Source: Sulfobacillus thermotolerans
Lineage (GTDB): Bacteria; Bacillota; Sulfobacillia; Sulfobacillales; Sulfobacillaceae
Direction of reading: 5' to 3'
DNA length: 64,000 nucleotides
Assembly (NCBI GenBank): GCA_002951815.1
Contig: CP019454.1
Span: 372,001-436,000 of the forward strand
The notes under the pieces are model-generated. The model was not told the DNA's origin, did not search any database, and was given only the letters and a program-made list of their open reading frames with translations. Position numbers and translations under genes: made by a program. Numbering within the stretch: position 1 is the first letter of the stretch; every line of letters begins with the position of its first letter. Of the stretch, positions 8,764-25,269 are shown one piece after another.

Positions 8764-9450
8764 CTACGCTGGAGACGCTTCGAATTTTAACACATAACCG
8801 ACGCCGCGAATTGTGACCAGGTTGAGTTCTTCGGTGGGAAGGCCTACTTTTTGCCGCAGATATCCGACATAGACATCGACAATATTTGAAGCCCCCGAGT
8901 AACCCCATCCCCATACGCGGTCGAGAATCATATCGCGCGTTAGGGTAATCCCGACATTTTGCATAAAGTATTGCAACAAATCGAATTCGCGACGGGTCAG
9001 ATCAATCGTGCTGTTCATTAAGCGAACTTCATGGCGCATGGGATAGAGCTCTAGGGGTCCTACTTTAATCATATCATCTTGATGAAATACGTTGGCAGGA
9101 CGCCGTGTTAAGGCTCGCATTCGTGCAAGCAGCTCAGCCGTTGCAAAGGGCTTGACCAGATAATCATCGGCCCCAGCATCAAGCCCGCGCACGCGGTCAA
9201 TGACGGCATCGCGTGCCGTCAAAATGAGAATGGGCGTATCTGAGACTTGGCGTAGCGATTGGCACACTTTCAACCCGTCGATGTCAGGCAGCATCAAGTC
9301 CAATATCACGACATCGTAGCTACCGCCAACGGCTTCTGACAATCCATCACGACCTTTGGCGCACCATTGCACATCCCAACCGGCATGTCGGAGTTCTAAT
9401 GTTATCAATCGAGCAACACGATCATCATCTTCGATGAGTAAGGTATGCAC
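8764..9450 (-). CDS. OmpR/PhoB-type response regulator
   Basis: A 228-residue two-domain regulator. The receiver domain (residues 1-118) has the acidic pair EDDD, phosphoacceptor Asp in VILDLMLPDIDG, Thr in ILILTARD and Lys in LVKPFA. The C-terminal winged helix has the usual LTRREFDLLQYF, RDMILDRVWG, VDVYVGYLRQKV and TIRGVGYVLK. It is the first gene of the operon with the histidine kinase. The signal and targets are unknown. Confidence 0.94.
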   Translation of the reverse strand: MHTLLIEDDDRVARLITLELRHAGWDVQWCAKGRDGLSEAVGGSYDVVILDLMLPDIDGLKVCQSLRQVSDTPILILTARDAVIDRVRGLDAGADDYLVKPFATAELLARMRALTRRPANVFHQDDMIKVGPLELYPMRHEVRLMNSTIDLTRREFDLLQYFMQNVGITLTRDMILDRVWGWGYSGASNIVDVYVGYLRQKVGLPTEELNLVTIRGVGYVLKFEASPA

Positions 9451-9473
9451 GCGCTCCCCATCCTTTCACGATT

Positions 9474-9479
9474 ATTATA
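9474..9479 (-). promoter_or_regulatory. -10 element of the response regulator/histidine kinase operon
   Basis: On the minus strand TATAAT lies 24 nt upstream of the ATG at 9450. The -35 region is weak. Confidence 0.4.
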
Positions 9480-9544
9480 CTGAAAAGCCCGTCTAAATAG
9501 GCAGTGGCCCGCATAGAATGCATTGAGATGAAGGAGGGGCGTGA

Positions 9545-10663
9545 ATGTGGTCGCCAATATCAGGCCGAAGGCATCCAAGGACCGTCATTATGGGAATTAT
9601 CGCCTTGATTGCCGTGATTGGAGCCTTGCTCTATCTTCAAAATGTTCCTGTCGTGGCCAGTTGGGACCGGGCTCTTTTGCGCCCGGCGGAGGTTTCCGTG
9701 TCCTTGCGTCATCGTGCTAATGCCAAAGCGCGTCAGGCGTCGCCGACTGATGGATTGCCCCCAGGAATGGTGTTGGGATATTTTTATGACCCGGGCAATC
9801 AAGGGAATGCGGCAGCCATGCTTCAACATTATTTGCCTTTTTTAAGCGGGATTATTCCTTTTTGGTACACGATTGAAGCCAACGGGACCATTACGGGGCA
9901 AACGAATCCAGCGGTATTGAAAATTGCCCGCGAACATAACCTATGGACGTTTGCTCTCGTCGAAAATATGGCAGGCCAATCGGTTTTCGGACCGTTATTA
10001 AATAGCGCGCAGGCGAGCAATCGTGCTATAGAAAATATGTTAACCCTAGTAGAAGATAACGGTTTTGATGGGGTGAATCTTGACTGGGAAGGCATTGCCC
10101 CTGGAGAACAAAATGCTTTTACGTCTTTTGTTCAACGGTTAGCGCAGGTCTTTCATCAACACGGATATTATGTCACCTTGTCTTTGCCAGCAGAGACAAG
10201 CTATCAACCGCAGAATTCATGGACAGGTGCGTATAATTACGCGGCGTTAGCGAAAAGTGCAGACTTATTGATGATTATGGCTTACGACGAGCATTATGCA
10301 GGTGGCGCTCCCGGTCCGATTGCCTCACCCTCTTGGGTTCAATCAGTTTTGAATTACACTATTTCTGTTGTGCCGCCTCGCAAAGTGATTCTTGGGATCC
10401 CGGGTTACGGCTATGATTGGGGTGGTTCTGGCGCTGTTGCGTTAAGTTATGGTCAGGCACAAGGCTTAGAGGAGCAATATACCCATCAATCAGGGCAAAA
10501 CCACTTTGTTTATGTTCAAGATGGGCAAACCCATTCGGTATGGTTTGAAGACACTCAAAGTCTCTTATCGAAGATAAATTTGGTATCAGGATATGAGTTG
10601 CGGGGCATTGCGTTGTGGCGACTAGGCATTGAGGACCCAAAAATTTGGGATTTCTTGCAGTAA
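9545..10663 (+). CDS. glycoside hydrolase family 18 protein, membrane-anchored or secreted
   Basis: A 372-residue protein with an N-terminal signal/anchor (VIMGIIALIAVIGALLYL, about 14-31). The catalytic TIM barrel shows the GH18 signature GFDGVNLDWEG (DxxDxDxE type, with Glu as acid/base), then LLMIMAYDEHYAGG and VILGIPGYGYDW. It resembles the catalytic half of spore cortex-lytic/peptidoglycan N-acetylglucosaminidases such as SleL/YaaH. No LysM repeat is present in the roughly 70 residues before the barrel. The start has GAAGGAGGGG 5 nt upstream. A cell-wall or spore-wall role is inferred from family. Confidence 0.85.
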   Translation: MWSPISGRRHPRTVIMGIIALIAVIGALLYLQNVPVVASWDRALLRPAEVSVSLRHRANAKARQASPTDGLPPGMVLGYFYDPGNQGNAAAMLQHYLPFLSGIIPFWYTIEANGTITGQTNPAVLKIAREHNLWTFALVENMAGQSVFGPLLNSAQASNRAIENMLTLVEDNGFDGVNLDWEGIAPGEQNAFTSFVQRLAQVFHQHGYYVTLSLPAETSYQPQNSWTGAYNYAALAKSADLLMIMAYDEHYAGGAPGPIASPSWVQSVLNYTISVVPPRKVILGIPGYGYDWGGSGAVALSYGQAQGLEEQYTHQSGQNHFVYVQDGQTHSVWFEDTQSLLSKINLVSGYELRGIALWRLGIEDPKIWDFLQ

Positions 10664-10705
10664 ACCTTCCGTCCCAACGGTTTTAAAAAGGTTTAAAAAA
10701 AGGGC

Positions 10706-10852
10706 TTGCATTGGCGCGAGTCCGGTGTTATTATATCAAAGCTGTCCGCGAGGACAGTGAGCCCCCCGCTTTAGCGGGCGGCGTCGGTCCTTGAAAACTA
10801 TATCGTCATGAACGCGTCAAGGGAAACAGAAACAGTCAGCAAGACAATGAGT
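10706..10852 (+). promoter_or_regulatory. rrn operon 1 promoter and leader
   Basis: TTGCAT (10706-10711), a 17-nt spacer and TATTAT (10729-10734) preceded by TGT make a near-ideal extended -10 rRNA promoter. The leader has a GCGA-capped hairpin (CTGTCC/GGACAG, 10742-10757) and a second GC hairpin (CCCGCT-TT-AGCGGG). Bases 10783-10810 are complementary to 12385-12412 in the 16S-23S spacer (26 Watson-Crick pairs, one wobble, one mismatch), forming the pre-16S processing stem. Confidence 0.85.
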
Positions 10853-15330
<4,478 letters not shown>

Positions 15331-15371
15331 TCTCCTGTGAAGTTGTTAGGGCCCGAGATGGTCCGACCCCT

Positions 15372-15490
15372 TTGTCGGTGCCTCAGAGGAAGTGTGTTGA
15401 CCCGTTCCCATGCCGCACACGGTCGTCCCCCACTCCCTCGCTGGTGGTACTGGATCCGCAGGGATCTGGGAGGCCCAGTCGTGCCGACAA
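15372..15490 (+). rRNA. rrf: 5S ribosomal RNA, operon 1
   Basis: A 119-nt gene. The terminal helix TTGTCGG pairs with CCGACAA, and the loop contains GACCCGTTCCCATGCCGCAC. The base at 15368 just upstream is C, but G in the other two operons. Confidence 0.93.
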
Positions 15491-15499
15491 GTTTTTTCA

Positions 15500-15529
15500 C
15501 CCCTCGTCTAAAATAGACGGGGGGTTTTT
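15500..15529 (+). terminator. terminator of rrn operon 1
   Basis: CCCCTCGTCTA pairs with TAGACGGGGGG, with an AAA loop and a T tract. Its sequence is unrelated to the terminators of operons 2 and 3. Confidence 0.85.
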
Positions 15530-15530
15530 A

Positions 15531-16119
15531 GTGCTTTCTGAGGATCGATCGGGTTCTGGACCCCAGTCTCATTTCGCGTCAGCCGCGAATGGGTTGGAGG
15601 CCGAACATTCACCCGTGATCACACCAGGTTTCCTGCTGCCGATACCGCGAACCCGCCACGATCAGAAATATCCGGATGGTGTCAACAAAGCCGGAATTAT
15701 AAGGATGACTATCGTCCTCAAACTGGCCGCCTCCTTCACCAAGGCAGAGCGGACAGTGCATGGCAACGGCCACATGAAGCTTGGGACGCCAACAACCGCG
15801 TGCCCCAGCTCTCGCAGCACTCCTTGCGCCGTCCGATCCACGCCAACGTCCACCCAGCCCCAGGATCGGTTTTCTCTTGGTGGCCCCCCCATCTCCGGCT
15901 GGGTCGTTGCCTTTCACGCGGTGTGTTGTAGAGCCCGATCAGTGGTTTGTCAGTATCACGACGATTTCCTCTCGTCCTGCCAAAAGCAAGGTGCGACCGG
16001 GCAGATTAAGGGGGCAAATGCCGTGTTGCCGAACACCAAGAACGTGACGTTACACCCAGAGGGTTTTAACAGTTTGCTAAAAGTTTACCTATGGTTACCC
16101 ATTATTGTATAATTTAGGT
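15531..16119 (+). other. gene-poor stretch between rrn operon 1 and the IS607 element
   Basis: No convincing gene is seen. On the minus strand a short frame reads MHCPLC ... and later GSRYR, faintly like the zinc finger of a transposase, but frames are short and broken. The stretch may be decayed mobile DNA or the left end of the IS607 element. Open frames running out of the 5S gene here are not credible. Confidence 0.4.
16108..16113 (+). promoter_or_regulatory. -10 element of IS607 tnpA, possibly leaderless
   Basis: TATAAT ends 6 nt before the ATG. A weak TTTACC lies 18 nt upstream. The predicted start point coincides with the A of the start codon. Confidence 0.4.
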
Positions 16120-16749
16120 ATGCATAGAAAACTTGTCGGCATTCGTGAAGCGGCGGAATTTTTAGGTGTGACCCCATCGACGTTACGTCGATGGGACCAC
16201 GAAGGAACGTTGTTGCCCGATGAACGCACAGCGGGTGGGTATCGGCGTTACGACTTGGCCCGGTTGCGACCTGACCAGTTTCACCGACGCAGCCCGCCTC
16301 GCAAAACCGTCGCCTATGCCCGCGTATCGAGCCACGACCAGAAAGACGATCTGGAGCGGCAAAAGCCAGTGCTGGAGATCTATTGTGCCCGTCAAGGGTG
16401 GACCTTTGAGGTCGTGGCGGATCTCGGATCCGGGATGAATTATCACAAAAAGGGTCTCAAGCGCCTCTTAAATGACATCCTCGCCGACCGGGTCGGTCGG
16501 CTGGTTGTGACCCATAAGGACCGTCTCGTGCGCTTTGGGGCGGAGCTCGTCTTTGCGATCTGCGAAGCCAAGCAGGTGGAGGTGGTGATTCTCAATCAAG
16601 GCGAGGACACGACCTTTGAGGAAGAGCTGGCTCAAGACGTCCTCGAAATAATCACCGTGTTTTCGGCTCGGCTCTACGGCAGCCGCTCCCGCAAGAACCA
16701 AAAATTGCTCGACGGCGTGAAACACGCCGTGGAGGAGGCGTCATCATGA
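16120..16749 (+). CDS. tnpA: IS607-type serine recombinase (TnpA)
   Basis: A 209-residue transposase. The N-terminal MerR-like HTH (IREAAEFLGVTPSTLRRWDHEG) precedes a small-serine-recombinase catalytic domain: YARVSSHDQKDDLERQ with the nucleophilic Ser, DLGSGMNYHKKGLKRLL, and VVTHKDRLVRFG. The HTH-first order is the IS607 hallmark. The ATG at 16120 is about 7 nt after a TATAAT (16108-16113), so the message may be leaderless. tnpB follows with a 4-nt overlap. The gene looks intact. Confidence 0.92.
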   Translation: MHRKLVGIREAAEFLGVTPSTLRRWDHEGTLLPDERTAGGYRRYDLARLRPDQFHRRSPPRKTVAYARVSSHDQKDDLERQKPVLEIYCARQGWTFEVVADLGSGMNYHKKGLKRLLNDILADRVGRLVVTHKDRLVRFGAELVFAICEAKQVEVVILNQGEDTTFEEELAQDVLEIITVFSARLYGSRSRKNQKLLDGVKHAVEEASS

Positions 16750-17937
16750 TTCTGGCCCATAAGATTGCGCTCGACCCGAATAACGTTCAAGAGACGTATT
16801 TCCGCAAGGCCGCCGGGACGGCCCGTTTCGCGTACAATGGGGCCTTGGATCAGTGGCAACAACAGTTCGACGCATGGAAAGCCGATCCTACGTTGCCCAA
16901 GCCGACCGAAGCCGCTCTGCGGCGTCAACTCAATGCACTCAAGCGCGACGCCTTCCCCTGGATGCTGGAGGTTACCAAGAACGCCCCCCAGATGGCGATT
17001 ATGCACTTGGGTCAAGCGTTCAAGAATTTCTTTGCGGGGATCGCCGAGTATCCCACGTTTAAGAAAAAGGGCCGACACGACAGCTTTACGCTCACCAACG
17101 ACCCATTCACGGTCAAAGGGCAAAAAGTGCATATTCCCAAATTAGGCTGGGTGCGCATGCACGAACCGTTGCGATTTATCGGCACAGTGGTAGCAGGCAC
17201 CGTGTCGCGGACCGCTGATCGCTGGTTTTTGAGCGTCACCGTCGAACTTCCCGATCCCCCCAGTGTCCGCCGCGAACGCCAAGCGGTAGTCGGCGTGGAT
17301 TTGGGCGTGTCGGCGTTGGCGACGCTCTCGACCGGAGAGAAGATCGTGGGACCGAAAGCCTATGCGGACGCCTTGGCACAGCTTCGTCGGTTATCGAAAC
17401 AATTCAGTCGCCAGATGGAAGTCGCCAAAGTCCGCGCCGGGCTTCAGCCCGGCCAGCCCACCCCGAAAGGGATGCCCATGCCCTTGTCCCAGAATATGCG
17501 AAAGACGCAGCGGCGCATGGCCCGACTCCATGCGCGGATTGCGAATATCCGGGCGGATGCGTTACACCAACTGACCACCGATCTTGTGCAGCGCTTCGAT
17601 GTCATGGCCATCGAGGACCTGAACGTCGCCGGGATGCTCAAAAATCATCCTCTCGCCCGGGCGATTGCTGATATGGGCTTTGGGGAATTCCGTCGGCAAC
17701 TCGCATACAAAAGCGGCCCAATGCGGGAAAACGGTGGTCATCGTGAGCCGTTGGTATCCGAGCAGCAAAACGTGTTCCGCGTGTGGATACAAAATGCCGA
17801 AAATGCCGCTCGCTATGCGGGAGTGGACGTGCCCAGAATGTCACACACACCACGACCGCGACATCAATGCGGCGATCAATTTGCGAACCGTGGCCGAGAG
17901 TTCGGTGAGGGGCTCCTCACCCGTGTCTGCCTGACGG
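16746..17937 (+). pseudogene. tnpB: TnpB (RuvC-like RNA-guided nuclease of IS607), frameshifted before the zinc finger
   Basis: TnpB is the ancestor-type RNA-guided nuclease related to Cas12. The first frame has the N-terminal region, the first catalytic Asp (VVGVDLGVSALATLS) and the Glu motif (VMAIEDLNVAGM). At the AAAA run 17709-17712 the reading frame is lost: after LAYK the correct continuation AAQCGKTVVIVSRWYPSS lies one base further on. The zinc finger (CSACG ... CPEC) and the last catalytic Asp (HDRDINAAINL) are in that second frame. A single extra A would explain it. It may be a dead nuclease, or a programmed slippage site. The frame overlaps tnpA by 4 nt. Confidence 0.85.
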
Positions 17938-17945
17938 CAGACCTG
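17900..17945 (+). ncRNA. putative omega/reRNA scaffold at the 3' end of tnpB
   Basis: Two perfect back-to-back hairpins lie at the tnpB 3' end: GGTGAGG-GGCT-CCTCACC (17904-17921) and GTCTGCC-TGAC-GGCAGAC (17925-17942). Guide RNAs of TnpB families are made from the 3' end of tnpB and the transposon right end, and contain such hairpins. The exact ends and guide are not resolved. Confidence 0.45.
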
Positions 17946-17999
17946 CTCGGTGACAGCCTGTGGAGTGCCCGCCCGTGGACGACCGGCCAATGGCCCTAA

Positions 18000-18342
18000 G
18001 AAGCGGTGGCATGATGACACAGGAAGGTGGCTCCGGTTGATCAATTGATTAACGATGATCAGACTTGGATAAGTCCATCAGAACGGGAACGCAAGGAGTA
18101 ATCGAAGTCGTACGCAGGCTATTAATAGGTTTGGGGCCGGCACCTGCGGCAAACCTGAATAAAGCCTGTAACCATGCTACAATAGGAGAAGCTTGGGCTC
18201 ACGGCAACTTTAGTACAAAGTGTCTAGGAGCCGCCCTGAATTGTCGCCTCATGGCACTGGGTCATTGGTCTGCAACAATGGCCGAAGGGGAGTTCACTGA
18301 AAAGCCAGCTCAAGGCTGTAGTAAGAAAGGCAGGTATAATTT
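18000..18342 (+). other. metA upstream region with several nested inverted repeats (possible structured leader)
   Basis: No credible gene is present. The + strand can fold AGGCT/AGCCT around AGGTTTG/CAAACCT around GCCG/CGGC (about 18115-18172). Further down GGCTC/GAGCC encloses ACTTT-AGTAC-AAAGT. A GGCAAC next to a hairpin followed by GTG faintly recalls the SAM-I riboswitch core, but the canonical 5' kink-turn sequence is missing. The right end of the IS607 element must also lie in or before this stretch. Confidence 0.3.
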
Positions 18343-19260
18343 GTGCCCATAAAAATTCCCGATCATCTTCCGGCCAAAGAGATTTTGCACCGTGAGAATA
18401 TTTTTGTCATGGGCGACCAAAAAGCAGGACATCAGGATATTCGACCCTTGCGAATCATTATCTTGAATCTTATGCCTCTTAAGGAGACGACCGAGACGCA
18501 GTTGTTGCGATTGTTGGGCAATACGCCATTACAAGTTGATGTGACTTTGCTCCGGATTAAGAATCATAATTCGAAAAACACGTCGCAAGAGCATTTGATG
18601 GCTTTTTACAATACCTTTGACGAAATTGCGGACCAGTATTTTGATGGCATGATTGTTACGGGAGCTCCTATAGAGCATCTCGCTTTTGAAGAGGTGGACT
18701 ACTGGCCGGAAATACAGCGGATATTGGACTGGAAGTTAGAGCATGTGACATCCACTTTTCATATCTGTTGGGGGGCACAGGCTGCTCTTTACCATCACTA
18801 TGGCATTCCTAAATATGACTTGCCGCAAAAAATGTTTGGAGTTTTTGAGCACCGCCTACGTGAACAAACACCTCTTGTCCGAGGCTTCGATGAACAATTT
18901 TTCGTGCCGCACTCGCGCCACACAGAAATTCGAGAGGAGGATGTTGTTAAGATTCCGGCTTTGAAGATTTTGGCGGATTCAGCGGATGCAGGATTATATC
19001 TTTTGGCCACTAAGGATGGGCGGCAGGTTTTTGCCACCGGTCATGCCGAATATGATAGTGACAGCTTGAGCAAGGAGTACGAACGCGACAAGGGCCGCGG
19101 ATTAGACATTGCAATGCCGCGCGACTATTTTCCAGCGAACAACCCGGCCAAAACTCCGGTGCATAAATGGAGAGCTCATGCGCACCTACTGTTTAGCAAC
19201 TGGTTGAACTACTATGTTTACCAGGAAACGCCCTATGAGTTGGGCAGGCCGCGCGTTTAA
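18343..19260 (+). CDS. metA: homoserine O-acetyltransferase (MetA type)
   Basis: It activates homoserine for methionine synthesis. The 305-residue protein has the catalytic Cys in [16 protein letters not shown] and the His/Glu pair in ATGHAEYD, with RHTEI and [18 protein letters not shown] also conserved. The residue that sets acyl-CoA choice is Glu ([15 protein letters not shown]) where the succinyl-CoA enzyme of E. coli has Gly; in Bacillus this Glu goes with acetyl-CoA. I therefore infer acetylation despite the usual 'succinyltransferase' label. The start is GTG with AGGCAGG about 8 nt upstream. The following gene is convergent. Confidence 0.93.
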   Translation: MPIKIPDHLPAKEILHRENIFVMGDQKAGHQDIRPLRIIILNLMPLKETTETQLLRLLGNTPLQVDVTLLRIKNHNSKNTSQEHLMAFYNTFDEIADQYFDGMIVTGAPIEHLAFEEVDYWPEIQRILDWKLEHVTSTFHICWGAQAALYHHYGIPKYDLPQKMFGVFEHRLREQTPLVRGFDEQFFVPHSRHTEIREEDVVKIPALKILADSADAGLYLLATKDGRQVFATGHAEYDSDSLSKEYERDKGRGLDIAMPRDYFPANNPAKTPVHKWRAHAHLLFSNWLNYYVYQETPYELGRPRV

Positions 19261-19272
19261 AGGAGAAGGAGG

Positions 19273-19578
19273 TTATTGCAGCTGGGTCAATGCGTGCCTT
19301 TGGGCGTCGAATTGATCTTGTGTAATCCGTCCGTTATTGCGTAGCGCACGTAGGTTTTCCAATTGGTCATGAAATACCGTATTGTAGCGGTCATCAAATT
19401 GGTCATCGGTCATCGAAAAAATTCGGATAGCCTCAATGAATGAGGCAATCATGGGAATAAATGTCCAAGAAAAGAGAACATAGAGCACGCCTTGTGCGGG
19501 TTTCCTGAGATAAAATTTCTGTAGGCCAAATGCGCCCAAAAATAGGGCTAAAAGCCCGGCGTTGACCTTGTCCCTCAT
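19273..19578 (-). CDS. TM2-domain membrane protein with SHOCT-like tail
   Basis: A 101-residue protein. Residues 7-55 form the TM2 module: two hydrophobic helices linked by FYLRKPAQG. The C-terminal 30 residues (LRALRNNGRITQDQFDAQRHAL) match the short helical SHOCT pattern (G-x-I-T/S ... F). Such proteins sit in the cytoplasmic membrane with unknown function. msrB lies immediately upstream on the same strand. Confidence 0.75.
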   Translation of the reverse strand: MRDKVNAGLLALFLGAFGLQKFYLRKPAQGVLYVLFSWTFIPMIASFIEAIRIFSMTDDQFDDRYNTVFHDQLENLRALRNNGRITQDQFDAQRHALTQLQ

Positions 19579-19608
19579 AATGTGCCCTCCTTCGCAGTGG
19601 TGGATGCG

Positions 19609-20118
19609 CTATTTCTTAAAAAGATCTAAGTAACGGCCATATCCGGCTTCTTCGAGCTTTGTGATGGGAATAAAGCGCAGCGCTGCGGAATTAATGCAAT
19701 AGCGTAGTCCGCCCTTATCCCGTGGGCCATCATCAAAAACATGTCCTAAATGGGAATCTGCTTCTGTACTGCGCACTTCAATCCGGCGCATTCCGTGACT
19801 GGTATCCAGAGTCTCATGAATCACGTCCGGGCTTAATGGTTTTGTAAAACTTGGCCATCCACAATGCGAATCGAACTTGTCGCGAGAAGAGAATAATGGG
19901 ATCCCGGAGACGACATCAACGTACAGCCCTTCTTCATGGTTATCCCAATATTCATTTTGATACGGAGGTTCTGTTCCGTTTTGTTGGGTTACGAAGAATT
20001 GAAGGGGCGTAAGCTTCGGTAAAGCGTCGTCCTTCTTTGACAGTGGAATCACCTCATTGTTGCTTTTGTTTGGGATGTGCCATCTATTAATATTAACGTT
20101 GGTACCCTCACCATACAC
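19609..20118 (-). CDS. msrB: peptide-methionine (R)-S-oxide reductase MsrB
   Basis: It reduces methionine R-sulfoxide in oxidised proteins. The core has [42 protein letters not shown] and the catalytic [11 protein letters not shown]. The zinc CxxC pairs of many MsrBs are absent (SGIPLFSS instead of CG-PLF-S), as in Bacillus MsrB. Start is uncertain: homology begins about 32 residues in, and a GAGGTGAT sits just before an in-frame CTG at about residue 26, so the 169-residue frame may be too long. Confidence 0.88.
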   Translation of the reverse strand: MYGEGTNVNINRWHIPNKSNNEVIPLSKKDDALPKLTPLQFFVTQQNGTEPPYQNEYWDNHEEGLYVDVVSGIPLFSSRDKFDSHCGWPSFTKPLSPDVIHETLDTSHGMRRIEVRSTEADSHLGHVFDDGPRDKGGLRYCINSAALRFIPITKLEEAGYGRYLDLFKK

Positions 20119-20186
20119 CCATTAGTTGGAGAAGAGCAATGCGGTGAGAGTAAAGTTCAGCCAACCAAAAAACTTTAAAAAAGCTA

Positions 20187-20334
20187 TAGACAAATCCTGT
20201 GCCATGGTGTTATTATATCAAAGCTGTCCGCGAGGACAGTGAGCCCCCCGCTCCAGCGGGCGGCGTCGGTCCTTGAAAACTATATCGTCATGAACGCGTC
20301 AAGGGAAACAGAAACAGTCAGCAAGACAATGAGT
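20187..20334 (+). promoter_or_regulatory. rrn operon 2 promoter and leader
   Basis: It shares the extended TGTTATTAT (-10 at 20211-20216) and leader with operons 1 and 3 but has a different upstream sequence. The best -35 is TAGACA (20187-20192) at 18 nt. The leader hairpin loop reads CTCCAG where operons 1 and 3 have CTTTAG. The pre-16S stem arm is 20265-20292. Confidence 0.75.
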
Positions 20335-24812
<4,478 letters not shown>

Positions 24813-24853
24813 TCTCCTGTGAAGTTGTTAGGGCCCGAGATGGTCCGACGCCT

Positions 24854-24972
24854 TTGTCGGTGCCTCAGAGGAAGTGTGTTGACCCGTTCCCATGCCGCAC
24901 ACGGTCGTCCCCCACTCCCTCGCTGGTGGTACTGGATCCGCAGGGATCTGGGAGGCCCAGTCGTGCCGACAA
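24854..24972 (+). rRNA. rrf: 5S ribosomal RNA, operon 2
   Basis: Same 119-nt gene as in operons 1 and 3. Confidence 0.93.
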
Positions 24973-24979
24973 GTTTTTT

Positions 24980-25020
24980 AAGAGGTCCCTTTCTATAATA
25001 TGAAAGGGACCTCTTTATTT
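24980..25020 (+). terminator. terminator of rrn operon 2
   Basis: AAGAGGTCCCTTTC pairs perfectly with GAAAGGGACCTCTT around an 8-nt loop, then a T-rich tail. Confidence 0.9.
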
Positions 25021-25269
25021 ATCATTTCGATCGTGGAGGGATATTGCTATAGAGGACAAAAACTCATTCGAGGAGTTTGTCCCTTAGGGATTTTTTAGGA
25101 GACACGGCATACAATACCAGAAAACTTTACCCTAGATCACAGATGACGCGGGCGCTTGTCTGCCACTTCGGATGATCATACACTGATATTCAGGGCCAAT
25201 TCTATTCATGATAGATTCATGATACATGGGGACAATCATTGTAGGTAGGAAAACGGGGGAATCATTCTA

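Noticed and set aside
18335-18340. TATAAT as metA promoter
   Set aside because: Transcription would start after the GTG start codon.
18065-18352. 95-codon frame upstream of metA
   Set aside because: No homology recognised, no ribosome-binding site, and the region is full of inverted repeats.
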